Shown here piece after piece: positions 5,343-6,441 of a stretch of DNA of 6,441 nt; within the stretch, counting starts at the first letter, position 1; each line of letters starts with the position of its first letter. Under the pieces are notes generated by a model that had not been told where the DNA came from, made no database searches, and was given only the letters and a program-made list of their open reading frames with translations. Source of the stretch: an uncultured Erysipelotrichaceae bacterium (lineage in GTDB: Bacteria > Bacillota_I > Bacilli_A > Erysipelotrichales > Erysipelotrichaceae); contig CADBND010000156.1 of assembly GCA_902795875.1 (NCBI GenBank), positions 1 to 6,441 on the forward strand. Direction: 5' to 3'. The position numbers and the translations under genes are program-made.

Positions 5343-6206
5343 TCAGATTTTTTTTAATTTCAGATCATTTTCTTTCTTCTTTTTCTCCTCCTTTTCCTTT
5401 CTCCTAGTCATATACATCAATATGGGATTGATGATCGCTATGATGACCATCATTAGCGTATATCTGTCTGTGAGGACTCTTTGTGACCTCACATCTTCCG
5501 TAAAGAGGAAAGCGACAGCCGATACCAGTGCCGGGAGGATACCCAGAAACCACTCGTATTCCGATCTTTCGCTCTTCTCATTTTCATATTTCTCTATACC
5601 GTTTTCTTCTTTTCTGTATCTGAAGAAGGAACGCGCCATCAAAGCTGCCGTAAAGGCTGTAAAGGCAACGCACAAGAGGTTCAACAAAGCCCATCCCTTC
5701 TCCTCTCCCTTTAATGAAAGTCTTACATTCTCTTCCGGCAAAGTCGGAGCTTCGACTGTTTCGATCGAAGTTTCAGAAACTTCGATCAATTTTGTAGGAA
5801 TAGGAGAGGAAACGGGGAATGCCGAAGCCTCCTTCTGTGCCGGAATATATAATGTCTTATCAGACGAAGTAAACTTAGCCGTTTCGGACCGGCCGCCCGA
5901 CTCTGTCGAGATGTCATTGAAGTGACGGAAAGTGAGTCGGGCAAAGGCCTGGACCTCGTATATCGGATGGATCTCGATCTTAAGCTCGTCCATCTGATCA
6001 TCGTAGTTGAACATTGGCGGGATATTCAACAGATCATCTGCTGACAGACCTCCCGTACGATCGGAATTGAAAAATGCAAAGAAGTTCACAGTATCATGTT
6101 TCTTTCCTCTTAGATCCGTTTCCTCAGCAAAGACCGAAACAGGGATCCTGTTGATAAGCATCAACGCCACAAACAAAACCGTGAACAGACTCTTTCCTTT
6201 CTTCAT
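5343..6206 (-). CDS. secreted/surface protein with signal peptide and three-helix C-terminal membrane anchor, function unknown
   Basis: I do not recognise a named function. The 287-residue product has a Sec-type signal peptide (residues 1-27, likely cut after VFA) and an extracellular part of about 140 residues without cysteines. A Ser/Thr/Glu/Pro-rich linker follows (about 130-165, with the duplicated-looking IEVSETSIETVEAP). Three membrane segments lie at about 171-194, 217-235 and 249-267. A highly charged loop (196-216) and a lysine-rich tail (269-286) are both predicted cytoplasmic, consistent with the positive-inside rule. The pattern GWALLNLL ... GILPALVSAVAFLFTEDVRS ... DRYTLMMVIIAI resembles a three-helix tail I recall at the C-termini of large Ig-like or repeat-bearing surface proteins in Bacillota. 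This one would be a short version. The start is fixed by AGGAGA (6215-6220) eight bases upstream and by the signal peptide. A 25-bp palindrome lies inside the coding region at 5763-5787. Confidence 0.82.
   Translation of the reverse strand: MKKGKSLFTVLFVALMLINRIPVSVFAEETDLRGKKHDTVNFFAFFNSDRTGGLSADDLLNIPPMFNYDDQMDELKIEIHPIYEVQAFARLTFRHFNDISTESGGRSETAKFTSSDKTLYIPAQKEASAFPVSSPIPTKLIEVSETSIETVEAPTLPEENVRLSLKGEEKGWALLNLLCVAFTAFTAALMARSFFRYRKEENGIEKYENEKSERSEYEWFLGILPALVSAVAFLFTEDVRSQRVLTDRYTLMMVIIAIINPILMYMTRRKEKEEKKKKENDLKLKKI
5763..5787. repeat. perfect 25-bp inverted repeat inside the 287-aa surface protein gene
   Basis: Arms of 12 bp (GATCGAAGTTTC and its exact complement GAAACTTCGATC) flank a single central A. 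It encodes part of the IEVSETSIE stretch of the linker. As DNA it is a near-perfect palindrome. In RNA it could fold into a tight hairpin with a shortened stem and a three-to-five-base loop. Confidence 0.85.
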
Positions 6207-6244
6207 TTCCGTTTTCTCCTACACCTGTATCGTAAGGGAAGTCT

Positions 6245-6250
6245 GTTATA
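6245..6250 (-). promoter_or_regulatory. candidate -10 box for the 287-aa surface protein gene
   Basis: On the minus strand TATAAC (five of six to TATAAT) lies 38 bases upstream of the ATG and 24 bases before the AGGAGA ribosome site. No good -35 hexamer is seen at 16-18 bp. A second A/T box (CATAAT, about 6274-6279) lies further upstream. The promoter could therefore be weak, activator-dependent or wrongly placed. Confidence 0.35.
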
Positions 6251-6323
6251 ATCATCAGTCTAAACCTATATATTATGACGGTTTTTATATATAATTATTT
6301 GATTTTAATCTCTGTTTTCCATT

Positions 6324-6348
6324 AAAAAAGCCGATCCATGAGATCGAC
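6324..6348 (-). terminator. short minus-strand intrinsic terminator near the right edge
   Basis: On the minus strand GTCGATC - TCATG loop - GATCGGC forms a 7-bp stem (one G-T pair) followed directly by TTTTTT. It faces transcription arriving from beyond the right edge and would insulate the 287-aa gene from it. No minus-strand coding frame of useful length is visible between it and the edge, where the open stretches end by about base 6370, so the gene it serves lies mostly or wholly outside the window. Confidence 0.6.
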
Positions 6349-6355
6349 ATCCTGT

Positions 6356-6367
6356 ACGGGTACCCGT
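6356..6367. repeat. 12-bp perfect palindrome ACGGGTACCCGT, possible operator
   Basis: A fully symmetric G/C-rich 12-mer stands in otherwise A/T-rich, gene-free DNA, 10 bp upstream of a candidate plus-strand promoter. Dimeric repressors or activators commonly bind such sites, but no regulator can be named from the sequence. Confidence 0.5.
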
Positions 6368-6370
6368 TTC

Positions 6371-6398
6371 ACATAATTTTACATAATTCAAACATAAT
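6371..6398 (+). repeat. three ACATAAT direct repeats at 10- and 11-bp steps
   Basis: ACATAAT occurs at 6371-6377, 6381-6387 and 6392-6398. The spacing is about one helical turn, so all copies face the same side of the DNA. They overlap the -35 and spacer of the candidate promoter at 6378-6407. They could be binding sites for a regulator or an A/T-rich upstream element. Confidence 0.6.
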
Positions 6399-6407
6399 CC
6401 TTATACA
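6378..6407 (+). promoter_or_regulatory. candidate plus-strand promoter for a gene beyond the right edge, with operator-like leader
   Basis: TTTACA (6378-6383, one mismatch to TTGACA) is followed after 18 bp by TATACA (6402-6407, four of six to TATAAT), giving a transcript start near 6414. The leader from there begins with the palindrome TAGTACTA (6414-6421) and repeats TAGT at 6414, 6424 and 6435. It thus carries symmetric, helically phased sequence just after the start site, as in repressor-controlled promoters. The tail (about 6414-6440) reminds me of leaders before PadR-family regulator genes in Bacillota, but that is memory and weak. No start codon with a clear ribosome site is reached before the window ends. 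Confidence 0.4.
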
Positions 6408-6441
6408 TCTTTTTAGTACTATGTAGTTGCAAGGTAGTGAG

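Noticed and set aside
5422..5925. 167-codon plus-strand open frame opposite the 287-aa surface protein gene
   Set aside because: The minus-strand frame has a signal peptide, ribosome site and membrane helices. The plus-strand frame is explained as its shadow.
1..6441. CRISPR array, tRNA or rRNA genes, insertion sequences, attachment sites
   Set aside because: No spaced direct-repeat array, cloverleaf-like sequence, transposase frame or terminal inverted repeats were found on reading both strands.

Overview
The window looks like a chromosomal piece of a low-to-mid GC Bacillota (Firmicutes) genome, perhaps Erysipelotrichia or a related gut Clostridia-like lineage. The reasons are a KtrB/KtrA-type potassium system, a two-domain lipoprotein NagZ of the Gram-positive kind, clear AGGAGA-type ribosome binding sites and short A+T-rich intergenic spaces with intrinsic terminators. 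The lineage call is an inference from gene style, not from a marker gene.

Layout from left to right. Positions 1-496 (minus) hold the first 165 codons of ktrA, the cytoplasmic RCK gating subunit of a K+ uptake system, cut by the left edge. Nine bases upstream lies a very small ktrB-like gene (506-865, minus). It joins the first transmembrane helix of KtrB to the last pore loop and last helix, leaving one M1-P-M2 unit instead of four. Upstream of that, on the same strand, is a 563-residue c-di-GMP protein (944-2635) with a degraded receiver-like domain, a degraded GGDEF domain and an apparently intact EAL phosphodiesterase domain. No convincing terminator separates these three genes, so they may share a transcript.

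An 82-bp divergent promoter region separates the EAL gene from nagZ (2718-4592, plus), a GH3 beta-N-acetylhexosaminidase lipoprotein for cell-wall turnover. nagZ converges on a small multi-pass membrane protein gene (4615-5175, minus). The two share one bidirectional terminator that overlaps both stop codons. Further right is a gene for a secreted or surface-anchored protein with three C-terminal membrane helices (5343-6206, minus), followed by a strong hairpin terminator.

The last 235 bases (6207-6441) contain no gene. They carry the 287-aa gene's ribosome binding site, a minus-facing terminator, a 12-bp palindrome, and a candidate plus-strand promoter flanked by two short repeat sets with 10/11-bp spacing, which suggests a regulated gene starting just beyond the right edge.

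The most unusual item is the single-repeat KtrB-like protein encoded next to an apparently normal KtrA. It is either a precise in-frame deletion between homologous pore repeats (a decaying gene) or a minimal channel-like protein. No complete multi-gene novel system could be demonstrated from this sequence alone.
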